Shown: positions 18,911-26,536 of the stretch, in pieces
Layout: each line of letters starts with the position of its first letter
Numbering within the stretch: the stretch's first letter is position 1
Assembly (NCBI RefSeq): GCF_002892535.1
Contig: NZ_CP024847.1
Coordinates: forward strand, 62,001 to 126,000
DNA length: 64,000 bases
Source of the DNA: Aquella oligotrophica
Lineage (GTDB): Bacteria; Pseudomonadota; Gammaproteobacteria; Burkholderiales; UBA11063
Direction: 5' to 3'
Position numbers and translations under genes: made by a program
The notes under the pieces: model-generated
Databases searched by the model: none
What the model was told of the DNA's origin: nothing
The model's input: the letters and a program-made list of their open reading frames with translations, nothing else

Positions 18911-20524
18911 ATGCATACCCAGAAAACATATTTGATAATGTTAGCAATAGCATCAAGCATAATTAGTAGCAATGTATTTGCCCACGGTTATATTGAACAG
19001 CCACCATCACGGAATTATTTTTGCGGTGCAGTTACCAAGCCAGATCAAATTTTATATGGTACGCCACAATATAAGGAGTGTGCGGCAGTATTTATCATGC
19101 CTGATGGTAGTATTAATAATGATGGCTATAACTATATGAGTATTTTAAGTCATACTAAAGGAGCAAAAGAAGTCAGACCTTTGCCAAAAAATGTTTGCGG
19201 GTTTGATAGTGAAGCATTTGGACATGGTAAAACTCTTTGGGATGAGCCAATTAACTGGCCAACTAGTAATATGAAATCCGGCTCCAACCAGTTTGTCTGG
19301 AATATTTCTTTTGGTCCACACTTTAGTGATACGGATCAGTTTCGTTACTGGATAACTAAACCTGATTTCAAATATCAGGTAGGTAAGCCACTAAGCTGGA
19401 ATGATTTTGAATCTACACCATTTTGTGAGATAAAATGGACAGGTCAATCAACATCAACGTTACAAGCTGATTATGCAGCCAACAAATTCAAAATGCTCTG
19501 TAATGTACCCAAGAGAGAAGGACGGCATGTTATCTATGGTGAATGGGGGCGAACTCCTTCAACTTATGAGCGGTTCCATTCTTGCATGGATGTGGTATTT
19601 TCAGGTGGCGAATCAACTATAGTAACCCCAGTTGTCGCGAAGATTAATATTGAACCATCCAGTGACAAAATTACTGGTGCTGGCTCATTAACATTAAATG
19701 GAAGTTCGTCACAAGGTGAGAGTCTTAGCTACTCATGGAGTATTAGTGCTGCTAATACCTCTTTATATAGCATCCAGAATGCAAAGCTTGCCAAAACAAC
19801 TTTATTTTATGCTAACCCAAAAGAACGAAATGACTTGACAGTCTCTCTTCTAGTTAGTAATAAAAATGGTAACTCAAGTACCTCTAAAGTTATTATTCAC
19901 GAACCAGCTGTAACCTCAGTCTGGCGTGATTTGGGTTTACTTACTCACGAAGCAAAAGCCCTACAGGTCGGCGATAAAATATCAATTCGTGCAGTATTTA
20001 AAAATGGACAGGACATTTACTATCCAACAAATGGCATGCTGATTAATTCATCCCTTCAATCAGCAAATGAATGGACATATGCATTAGCAAACCAGATTAA
20101 TGCACTAAATGGCGATCTGGCAATAGGAGTCGATACAAATGGCAAAATAACTCCGGTAAAAGATGCTAATAGTAACCGGATTTATGTAAAAACCAATTCA
20201 AATATTCAGAACGCCTATCTCTGGTTTGTAGAAGCAACTCCGCTTAGCAACTGTACGGTAAAAAAACAGAGTGGTGCCAACCCATGGTGGGCGGGATTTG
20301 ATATTGCAACCGATAAGCCAAATATTGATCTGGATTTTGCGAATACGGGGATTGATTTAGCAAAAGTCCGGATTGATAAAGGTGCATTTACGGTTACAGT
20401 CACTGGTTCTATTCTAAGACTAACTAAACCAGCATGGGTTAATGCCACTACCGCTGGCTATATAGGATTTAATGCGGATAATTATGCACCGCTAGTGGGA
20501 AATAGTTTACCGCAATGTAAATAA
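18911..20524 (+). CDS. secreted AA10 lytic polysaccharide monooxygenase (GbpA-like)
   Basis: A 537-residue exported copper enzyme that cleaves crystalline chitin or cellulose oxidatively. Cleavage of the signal peptide after VFA would expose H25 (HGYIEQPPSRN), the N-terminal histidine-brace residue. H137 in FGPHFSD is the second ligand. YGEWGRTPSTYERFHSC closes the AA10 domain (about 25-235). A probable Ig/PKD-like domain follows (about 242-330), then a GbpA-domain-II-like region (about 332-440), and a C-terminal region with WW and two cysteines that may bind carbohydrate. The ribosome site GGAAGGAG is strong. A palindrome and hairpin upstream suggest regulation. Chitin is the likelier substrate, by resemblance only. 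Confidence 0.92.
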   Translation: MHTQKTYLIMLAIASSIISSNVFAHGYIEQPPSRNYFCGAVTKPDQILYGTPQYKECAAVFIMPDGSINNDGYNYMSILSHTKGAKEVRPLPKNVCGFDSEAFGHGKTLWDEPINWPTSNMKSGSNQFVWNISFGPHFSDTDQFRYWITKPDFKYQVGKPLSWNDFESTPFCEIKWTGQSTSTLQADYAANKFKMLCNVPKREGRHVIYGEWGRTPSTYERFHSCMDVVFSGGESTIVTPVVAKINIEPSSDKITGAGSLTLNGSSSQGESLSYSWSISAANTSLYSIQNAKLAKTTLFYANPKERNDLTVSLLVSNKNGNSSTSKVIIHEPAVTSVWRDLGLLTHEAKALQVGDKISIRAVFKNGQDIYYPTNGMLINSSLQSANEWTYALANQINALNGDLAIGVDTNGKITPVKDANSNRIYVKTNSNIQNAYLWFVEATPLSNCTVKKQSGANPWWAGFDIATDKPNIDLDFANTGIDLAKVRIDKGAFTVTVTGSILRLTKPAWVNATTAGYIGFNADNYAPLVGNSLPQCK

Positions 20525-20526
20525 AG

Positions 20527-20551
20527 AAAGGACGCTTAGCGTCCTTTTTTT
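20527..20551 (+). terminator. Rho-independent terminator of the LPMO gene
   Basis: AAAGGACGC / GCGTCCTTT stem with a TTA loop and a run of T, starting two bases after the stop codon. The convergent DUF2806 gene ends just beyond it. Confidence 0.9.
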
Positions 20552-20554
20552 AAT

Positions 20555-21568
20555 CTAGATAGTAATATTAGTTAGGTTCCTCGCAACAATCGCTCCATCC
20601 GAATTATAATAAAATTGTTTGGTTGTCTTCACCTCAAAACCCTTGCTTATTATAAACTTTTCAATATTTAGTAAGTGCTCTTCATTAATTGAGAAATTTC
20701 CAATACCAATAACTTCAGTACCAAGTGATGTTATTGAGTAGACTGGTAACTCAAGCTTTTTAGCAGCATCACTAGCATTAATTATAAGAAGTGTATTTCC
20801 ATATACCAAAGCTTTCTCATATTTATCAGGACGATCTGAACTAAAAACCATACTTACTCCCCCAATTCCCGAACTTGACGCATTGAGAATCCCCATTGCT
20901 TCTAAACTTAATAAATTATCAATAGAAATATTTGTTTTAGTGCTACCAACATTTTTTACTATGTAATTCTGGGTAACAAATGGAGCTATCTTTGCTATTA
21001 GTTCTGCTTCTTTTTGACTTAAATCCTTTATAAAGGATAACGTCCTTCGGGAGTATTTCCCCGGAGATTTTACTTCTCCTGCTAAGATTTTGCCCCACAA
21101 AAACTGTAATTGCTCAGAAGAAATGTTACCTACATATTCAGCCCATTGATTTAGCCAATCTAGGTCAATAGGATCTGCAGAAGGTTCATCATGATCATCC
21201 ATGAGAACTTCCTCTGCATGTAGTATCGCTTTACTAACATTTACCTTTTGGGAAATTACTTTTGGTATTTCATCTATAATTGATTGCTTTACTAGACGGC
21301 TTAAATCTATACAATTATCATCATTTAAAATAGTTGCCCCTGATGTTACTGGCAATAGGTTATAATTAGAATCTATGATTAATTTACCATCCTTTAGCTT
21401 TTCAATATCCTCTTCTGTTTTTGCAATCATCAATTTGTCTTTGCGTTGGCATTCGCGCAAAGTTTCGCCTTCTCGCCTCATTTGCCAAGGTTTTAAAAGA
21501 CTACCAACCCCTTTATCTACAAGAGACTCCCACATTTTTATTAATAATTTTTCACCAGGATAATCCAT
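20555..21568 (-). CDS. DUF2806-family protein in an operon with TumE/TumA
   Basis: 337 residues, cytoplasmic. The segment around residues 145-180 (WAEYVGNISSEQLQFLWGKI, then LAGEVKSPGKYSRRTL and LSQKEAELI) is the hallmark of DUF2806/TIGR03899 proteins, whose function is unknown. The N-terminus is helical and charged. It starts 21 bases after the antitoxin gene on the same strand, with no terminator between, so it is probably co-transcribed with a toxin-antitoxin pair. Whether it is a third component, an immunity factor or a passenger is unknown. Confidence 0.75.
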   Translation of the reverse strand: MDYPGEKLLIKMWESLVDKGVGSLLKPWQMRREGETLRECQRKDKLMIAKTEEDIEKLKDGKLIIDSNYNLLPVTSGATILNDDNCIDLSRLVKQSIIDEIPKVISQKVNVSKAILHAEEVLMDDHDEPSADPIDLDWLNQWAEYVGNISSEQLQFLWGKILAGEVKSPGKYSRRTLSFIKDLSQKEAELIAKIAPFVTQNYIVKNVGSTKTNISIDNLLSLEAMGILNASSSGIGGVSMVFSSDRPDKYEKALVYGNTLLIINASDAAKKLELPVYSITSLGTEVIGIGNFSINEEHLLNIEKFIISKGFEVKTTKQFYYNSDGAIVARNLTNITI

Positions 21569-21589
21569 GTTGTATACCCTAAAATAGCA

Positions 21590-21973
21590 TTAAATTATAG
21601 CTTCTAACTTTACTTGATTTGCGACAAATTCAATAATCTTCTGACGTCCATGCCCAGGATTAACAGAATTTATTATCTTAACTAAGCCATATTTAGCCAT
21701 TTCTTTGATGTCTCGAGAAACAGACTCTCTACTGCGATTTGCTCTTTTAGCAATGTTTGTAATTGAATCTGGGTGATCTCTAATTACATTGATAAGGTTC
21801 AGTTTTGCCTGATTAAGAAAATGTAACATATCTGTTGGGTCTTCAAAGGTAATAGTATGAGCCGACGGTTCAACAGGCTTACCTTCATCTAATTTTCGCA
21901 TAGTCTTACGCACATTATCAAAGAACTCTTGAGTAGTACCAGTTCTGATTATTACATTATTTAAGTCTTTCAT
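21590..21973 (-). CDS. TumA-like HTH antitoxin
   Basis: 127 residues from the ATG at 21973, which has GGAGGG 8 bases upstream; a longer start at 21997 is possible. The second half is a winged helix-turn-helix (ITNIAKRANRSRESVSRDIK) of the ArsR/MarR-like kind found in antitoxins paired with TumE toxins. It overlaps the toxin stop by 17 bases. It should neutralise the toxin and repress the operon. The assignment rests on the toxin partner and fold. Confidence 0.78.
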   Translation of the reverse strand: MKDLNNVIIRTGTTQEFFDNVRKTMRKLDEGKPVEPSAHTITFEDPTDMLHFLNQAKLNLINVIRDHPDSITNIAKRANRSRESVSRDIKEMAKYGLVKIINSVNPGHGRQKIIEFVANQVKLEAII

Positions 21974-22274
21974 GATAATCCCTCCATTCCTGTTCAAACT
22001 GATCTAAGATCTGTTCATAACTACTAAATTTAACTGGTTCAACGACACCCATACAGTGCCGATGGTGATAGCTATGGTCATTATCATAGCCGATTACTCT
22101 ACCATTATCCAATGAATATGGCTGATAGTTAATATAAGCTAAGCTATAGCGTAAAAGCTTGCCAGTATTATCAACTGTCAGGAAATATCGTAAAATTCCA
22201 TTACCTGCTTTCTTAGGTAATGTATGTTGCTCATCCATTATGACAATCGTGTCATTTTTAATTTTGTTTCTCAT
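21957..22274 (-). CDS. TumE-family toxin (DUF6516)
   Basis: 105 residues. The stretch GYDNDHSYHHRHCMG, followed by VEPVKF, is characteristic of the TumE toxin family. The conserved Asp and His cluster may be catalytic (an RNase-like activity has been proposed for related toxins). It is the first gene of the toxin-antitoxin-DUF2806 unit. As in other TumE/TumA pairs the toxin gene precedes the antitoxin gene. Confidence 0.82.
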   Translation of the reverse strand: MRNKIKNDTIVIMDEQHTLPKKAGNGILRYFLTVDNTGKLLRYSLAYINYQPYSLDNGRVIGYDNDHSYHHRHCMGVVEPVKFSSYEQILDQFEQEWRDYHERLK

Positions 22275-22440
22275 ATATGGTTATTATACAGCCGTAACAT
22301 TAGAATATACAACTGAAATTGTCAATACATTAACTTCAGGTTTGATAATAACTGACCATAAATGAAGCTACCATCAGACCATAAGGTCTATTATAGAAAT
22401 TTAGAAAATGAGAAGGTGTAAATGGGAAGCCATATGATAT

Positions 22441-22474
22441 AAAAAGCAACACGGATTTAAAATCCATGTTGCTT
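22441..22474 (-). terminator. Rho-independent terminator of the secreted lipoprotein gene
   Basis: On the minus strand AAGCAACATGGAT pairs with ATCCGTGTTGCTT (one mismatch), followed by TTTTTAT, 23 bases past the stop of the gene at 22497. Confidence 0.85.
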
Positions 22475-22496
22475 CAATGAGAAAGGTGGGAAAGAA

Positions 22497-23846
22497 CTAG
22501 AAGCTTAGTGAATACACTGCTGAAGTTGTCCCATTCGCCGTATAAGCATATACATTGCCATTATAACCTGCAGAGAAATTATAAATCTGTGAGCCAGCAG
22601 CAAGATTAGGAACTGCAATACTTAGCCATGTAGTAGAACCATTTGGTAATACATAGACTTGATTATTAAATGTTCCTACATAAATGTTATTGCTATAATC
22701 CACATAAATCACCGATACATTAGATGGAACATTGGCATATTTTGTACTATCAGTCAGATTAGCAAACCCGTAAGATCCGCTAGCACTACTAGTTAATGTA
22801 GCTTCATAAACGGCACTGCTACCCTGAGTCCAAGCAATTATCGTATTAGTATTATTGCTACCTTGAGGAGTTGCTGCAATCGCATTAACCGCACCAAGAG
22901 TATTATAGCCACCAGTAGCCTGATATAAATTTGCTGCAACTGGTGATGACTCGAAAGTATAGCTCGCTCCAGCTGCTTTGACTATTGCAGTCAGGTTAAC
23001 AATTGAAGCATTAGTAAATGCATCTGCTTCAGCATTTGCTGGGATTATACCTACACAAACATCGCCAGAATTAGTACCAGCTAGGAATAATGGATTATTC
23101 TGGAAGCTTGAAGCCGCAACCGCTGAAACTGTTGTTGCTTCCTGACCACTAACCTTACCGCTTCCACTTGCAACACAAGAGGCTAATGAAACATATGATT
23201 CAGACTCAACTGGAGTGCCTAGCCCGGAGTTATTTGAAAGCATATTATAGCCGATGGATTCTGCACCAGAAACACCCGGTAGTCCATAACCAACAAACAT
23301 GAATTGACTATTACCACTATTACTATTAACTAGTCTTGCTCCAGTAGGTGCATTGCTTCCCGCACAACCATTAGCCCCTGCTTGTGGGTTACCAAAACAA
23401 ATGGTACGATTAACATTGGTTAGTGTAGCAGATTCCCATGTTGCCGTATTCCCAGTAGTATTTAAAGGCAACATTAGACTAGCAGTAAAATAAACAGCTA
23501 CATCACTAGGTGCTGGCGCTGGTCCAAACAGAATATTACTCGAAGTTAGCCATGCACCGATAATGCTAGTACCAGTAGTCATAGCCGTATCTGCGGTTAA
23601 TGGAGCATATACAGAGCCATTAGCATTACCCAATAAGTATAATGGATTCCCTGTTGTAGTATTGACAAATACCGAACCAGTACCCATTCCAGCACCCAAA
23701 TTTTGCGCCGGTGCTGAACCTGTTGGTGCAGTGACAGAAGTAATCGATAGCGTAGGAGAGCTGCTGCTACTTCCTCCACCTGAATTACAAGCTACTACTG
23801 CGGCAGTTAAAGCCGTAATAGTAATTAATTTTAAAGTATTTTTCAT
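22497..23846 (-). CDS. surface or periplasmic lipoprotein, probable beta-propeller-like repeats
   Basis: 449 residues with a lipoprotein signal ending AVVAC (C20), then a Gly/Ser-rich linker. The rest is rich in Ala, Gly, Asn, Ser and Thr with recurring beta-strand units such as NNIYVGTFNNQVYVLPNG and GNVYAYTANG, suggesting a propeller. The gene resembles in style the lipoproteins at 43079, 33587 and 55048, which start with the same kind of CNSGGG/CSSGGS linker. No catalytic motif is seen and the function is unknown. Confidence 0.65.
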   Translation of the reverse strand: MKNTLKLITITALTAAVVACNSGGGSSSSSPTLSITSVTAPTGSAPAQNLGAGMGTGSVFVNTTTGNPLYLLGNANGSVYAPLTADTAMTTGTSIIGAWLTSSNILFGPAPAPSDVAVYFTASLMLPLNTTGNTATWESATLTNVNRTICFGNPQAGANGCAGSNAPTGARLVNSNSGNSQFMFVGYGLPGVSGAESIGYNMLSNNSGLGTPVESESYVSLASCVASGSGKVSGQEATTVSAVAASSFQNNPLFLAGTNSGDVCVGIIPANAEADAFTNASIVNLTAIVKAAGASYTFESSPVAANLYQATGGYNTLGAVNAIAATPQGSNNTNTIIAWTQGSSAVYEATLTSSASGSYGFANLTDSTKYANVPSNVSVIYVDYSNNIYVGTFNNQVYVLPNGSTTWLSIAVPNLAAGSQIYNFSAGYNGNVYAYTANGTTSAVYSLSF

Positions 23847-24306
23847 ATAGCCTTGTCCTTTTTAAGTTAATTATAAATGATTGATTAAATAGCTCTAATA
23901 CAATAAAAAGCCAAAATAGTTTTTTGATGTATGCTACGTAGTTATTATAGTTTAGAGCTCTTCTTTCATATGATTAATTGTTACTATTATAGTGATAGTA
24001 TTTCTCTATAATTAAAAACAGCTTCTGACAAAATTTCTTACATCAAATATAATATCAAAATGAGATGGTTTTTGGTTTCCCACTTTTGCAAACTTTATTC
24101 CCATTTTTGCAGTCAATATTTTTTAAATCGATCAAAGGATAGTCAAAATAATACATTACCAAAAGATTATGCGGGTCAGAATATATGCGCTATTGGGCTT
24201 GATATTATGTGATAAAATTTGTTCTTGCAAGGTGGTGGTGCTCACCTAATAACTGTCAATTTGACCAATGGCTCCTGAAATTAAGTGTATTTTAAGGAGT
24301 AATCTC
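23847..24306. other. divergent intergenic region with 21-bp-spaced direct repeats
   Basis: A 460-base gap between divergent genes (lipoprotein at 22497, EamA at 24307). It is very AT-rich. It holds two direct repeats of TTCCCAYTTTTGCA at 24077-24090 and 24098-24111, exactly 21 bases apart. The inverted repeat AGGTG-N8-CACCT lies at about 24230-24247. I see no convincing ORF. Confidence 0.6.
24077..24111. promoter_or_regulatory. tandem 14-bp direct repeats at 21-bp spacing, putative operator
   Basis: TTCCCACTTTTGCA (24077-24090) and TTCCCATTTTTGCA (24098-24111) differ at one base. A two-helical-turn spacing of direct repeats is typical of LytTR-type response regulators and some other activators that bind one face of DNA. 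Confidence 0.5.
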
Positions 24307-24744
24307 ATGTCAATAAACACCTTACCAAAATGGTTAATTTTTTCAGTTGCATCAGCTTCTTTTGCTGCATTAACGGCAATTTTTGGAAAAATCGGCGTTT
24401 CTCATATTAACTCAAATCTTGCAACTTTTATCCGCACAATAGTTATTCTGATTGTCAGTGGGTTAATTATTACTTCGCGTAATGAATGGCAGAAAATAAG
24501 TTTTGAATCAAACTCAGACATGTTATTTTTGGTATTATCGGGAATAACTACCGGGCTTTCATGGTTATGTTATTATCGAGCATTACAATGTGGACCAGCG
24601 AGTAAAGTTGCACCAATTGACAAGCTGAGTGTAGCTATTACCATTGCACTTAGTATCCTAATCCTGAAAGAACAATTCAGCTGGTCAATTATTTTGGGTG
24701 GGGCATTAATAATCGCTGGATCATTAGTTATTGCTATCTTCTAG
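24307..24744 (+). CDS. single-domain EamA/DMT-superfamily transporter
   Basis: 145 residues from the ATG preceded by AAGGAG; the upstream ATG at 24268 lacks a ribosome site. It has five hydrophobic segments and one EamA unit, with SWLCYYRALQCGPASKVAPIDKLS in the middle and a final LGGALIIAGSLVIAI. Most EamA transporters carry two such units in about 300 residues, so this half-size form probably works as a dimer. The substrate is unknown. Confidence 0.85.
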   Translation: MSINTLPKWLIFSVASASFAALTAIFGKIGVSHINSNLATFIRTIVILIVSGLIITSRNEWQKISFESNSDMLFLVLSGITTGLSWLCYYRALQCGPASKVAPIDKLSVAITIALSILILKEQFSWSIILGGALIIAGSLVIAIF

Positions 24745-24752
24745 AGCCTAGC

Positions 24753-26147
24753 TTAGTTGCTAGTTTGTGCCGAAGATTTGCTATCTACCCATAAACTTTT
24801 GGGAACTACACAATGAAAATCTTTGGCGCCACTAACATAGGTTGACAGACGGCAATCCATGGTCATACTTAACAGAGAATAAATGTCAAGTTGAGTCATT
24901 TTTTTATCTTTTTCAATTTTGGTTATCATCGCCCAAGTAGCATCCTTCATTGCTTGTAATGCATCTTTATTTTGCGCCGTAGTCACATAAAAATCATTAT
25001 TATCCTGAGATAAAAGTGGAGCAGGTTTGGGAGCATCTGCTTTTTTAGGCACAATGCAATACATGCCCAAGACCCCATCAACTACTTCTGCAACAGGACA
25101 ATTCCAATTTGCATACATGATTTTCTCTGCTTCAGCTTTCGAGACTTTTCTTTGCCCGGCAATAAATTGAATGGTATTAGCCTTCAATAGATTTATTGCT
25201 TTATCAAGATTAGTATCATAACCAACGGTAATCCATGAATCAGGTGTTTCTGCAATTGGCCAATCAAGTTTCTTATTTTTAATTACATTAATCGTAAGAT
25301 TTAATTCTTCAAACGCAGTTTCAAGTGCGGTAAGGTTTACTTCTCCATTACCCTGTACTGCATGTGAGTCTCCTGTCCAAACTAGTCCACCCTTGATAAA
25401 TACTGGTAGATAGAGAGTAGTTCCTTCCTGCAACTGATTCAGATCGAGATTTCCACCAAATTTACCTGGAGGTGCTGTATCCAGCTTTCCATTAGTAGAA
25501 CTTGCTACGGCAAGCACGCCAGGAAATGGTTTTAATGGTATTTCAATGCCTGGAGCAAATTGAGCAACCATATTTTTGGTATCAAGATAGAAGTATTTGA
25601 TTTGACCCTTTGGAAATTTTTCTGGTAAAAGACCTTTACCTGGCAGGCTATTATTTGAGCCATAGGGGCGTGGGACGATTTTATTAATATGAATCTGTAA
25701 AACATCACCCGGTTCTGCGCCATCTACGTAGATTGGACCAGTTACAGTATGTGGTCCACGACCAGGAACTGCATCATTCATTTTTTTAACTTGATCGACA
25801 CTTACACCAGGAACTACCTGATTATTAGAGGCAGCATCAGTTTCTATAACTACTGAATCCCCTGGTTTTATTTTAAGTACCGGTGGTTGTTTATTGTCAA
25901 AATAACCCCATTGGGTAGTTGCCGGCGTTGCTGGTAGAATATATGTTTTCGCTGTTTGTTTACTAGTTTTTGCTGGTGCAAGCATCAAATTTTGATCTAA
26001 TCTACCGGGTAAGAAATCAAGACAGTTTTCAAAATTCTGCGGCTTTGCAGCAATAGCTGAAGACGCCTGTTCTACCGCATATGAAGATAATGGCATGTTT
26101 AAAATAAGTAATACACCTAAAACTGTTTTAATCTGAATTTTTTTCAT
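24753..26147 (-). CDS. exported acetamidase/formamidase-family protein
   Basis: 464 residues with a Sec signal peptide (cleavage near SSYA, residue 24). The body matches the acetamidase/formamidase (FmdA/AmdA) family: IKPGDSVVIETDAA, RGPHTVTGPIYVDGAEPGDVLQI and LVWTGDSHAVQGNGEV. Family members release ammonia from short amides. Typical FmdA enzymes are cytoplasmic, so the signal peptide is notable and points to a periplasmic role. The amide substrate cannot be inferred. The gene is divergent from katG across a 389-base region. Confidence 0.85.
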   Translation of the reverse strand: MKKIQIKTVLGVLLILNMPLSSYAVEQASSAIAAKPQNFENCLDFLPGRLDQNLMLAPAKTSKQTAKTYILPATPATTQWGYFDNKQPPVLKIKPGDSVVIETDAASNNQVVPGVSVDQVKKMNDAVPGRGPHTVTGPIYVDGAEPGDVLQIHINKIVPRPYGSNNSLPGKGLLPEKFPKGQIKYFYLDTKNMVAQFAPGIEIPLKPFPGVLAVASSTNGKLDTAPPGKFGGNLDLNQLQEGTTLYLPVFIKGGLVWTGDSHAVQGNGEVNLTALETAFEELNLTINVIKNKKLDWPIAETPDSWITVGYDTNLDKAINLLKANTIQFIAGQRKVSKAEAEKIMYANWNCPVAEVVDGVLGMYCIVPKKADAPKPAPLLSQDNNDFYVTTAQNKDALQAMKDATWAMITKIEKDKKMTQLDIYSLLSMTMDCRLSTYVSGAKDFHCVVPKSLWVDSKSSAQTSN

Positions 26148-26536
26148 TTCTACCCATCCAATAAAAGGTTATTCATAATTATGGCACAAATTGATAAGAT
26201 AATATTTATAAATTCAGTGGAAAAATCTTTTATATTAGTTGATATTGATGAATATAATTTTGGGAGTTGATAAAACTATTATAAGTGCAGTAAAGATGCT
26301 ACAACAACTTTAATTAGCGGAAGAAACTAGAATCCTTTATAAGTCATCCAAATATCAATATCTATAGACAAAGACTATCGAGATAATAGCAATAATTTAA
26401 TAGGGTGACTAGATGAAGTAAATTATAATAATCACATAGCAGGCATAAAAGACCTGAAGGAAATTTGAATCTGCTACAATCGATGGATTCATCTTTGTTG
26501 TAGCTTTTTTTCACTTTATTATAAGGAAGATTTAAC
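26148..26536. other. divergent promoter region and katG leader
   Basis: The 389 bases between the amidase (minus) and katG (plus). A -10-like TATAAT is at 26424-26429. The last 100 bases hold mutually exclusive stems: TAGCAG (26437-26442) with CTGCTA (26471-26476), against a terminator stem beginning at 26473. No ORF is convincing. Confidence 0.55.
26473..26511 (+). terminator. leader terminator/attenuator before katG
   Basis: GCTACAA (26473-26479) pairs with TTGTAGC (26498-26504), with an inner GATG/CATC stem, followed by seven T. This intrinsic-terminator shape sits 25 bases before the katG ATG. The alternative stem TAGCAG/CTGCTA upstream would destroy its 5' arm. Confidence 0.65.

Noticed and set aside
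24190-24300. guanidine or other small-transporter riboswitch before EamA
   Set aside because: Only one weak AGGTG/CACCT hairpin is visible; the conserved loop bases of guanidine riboswitches are absent.
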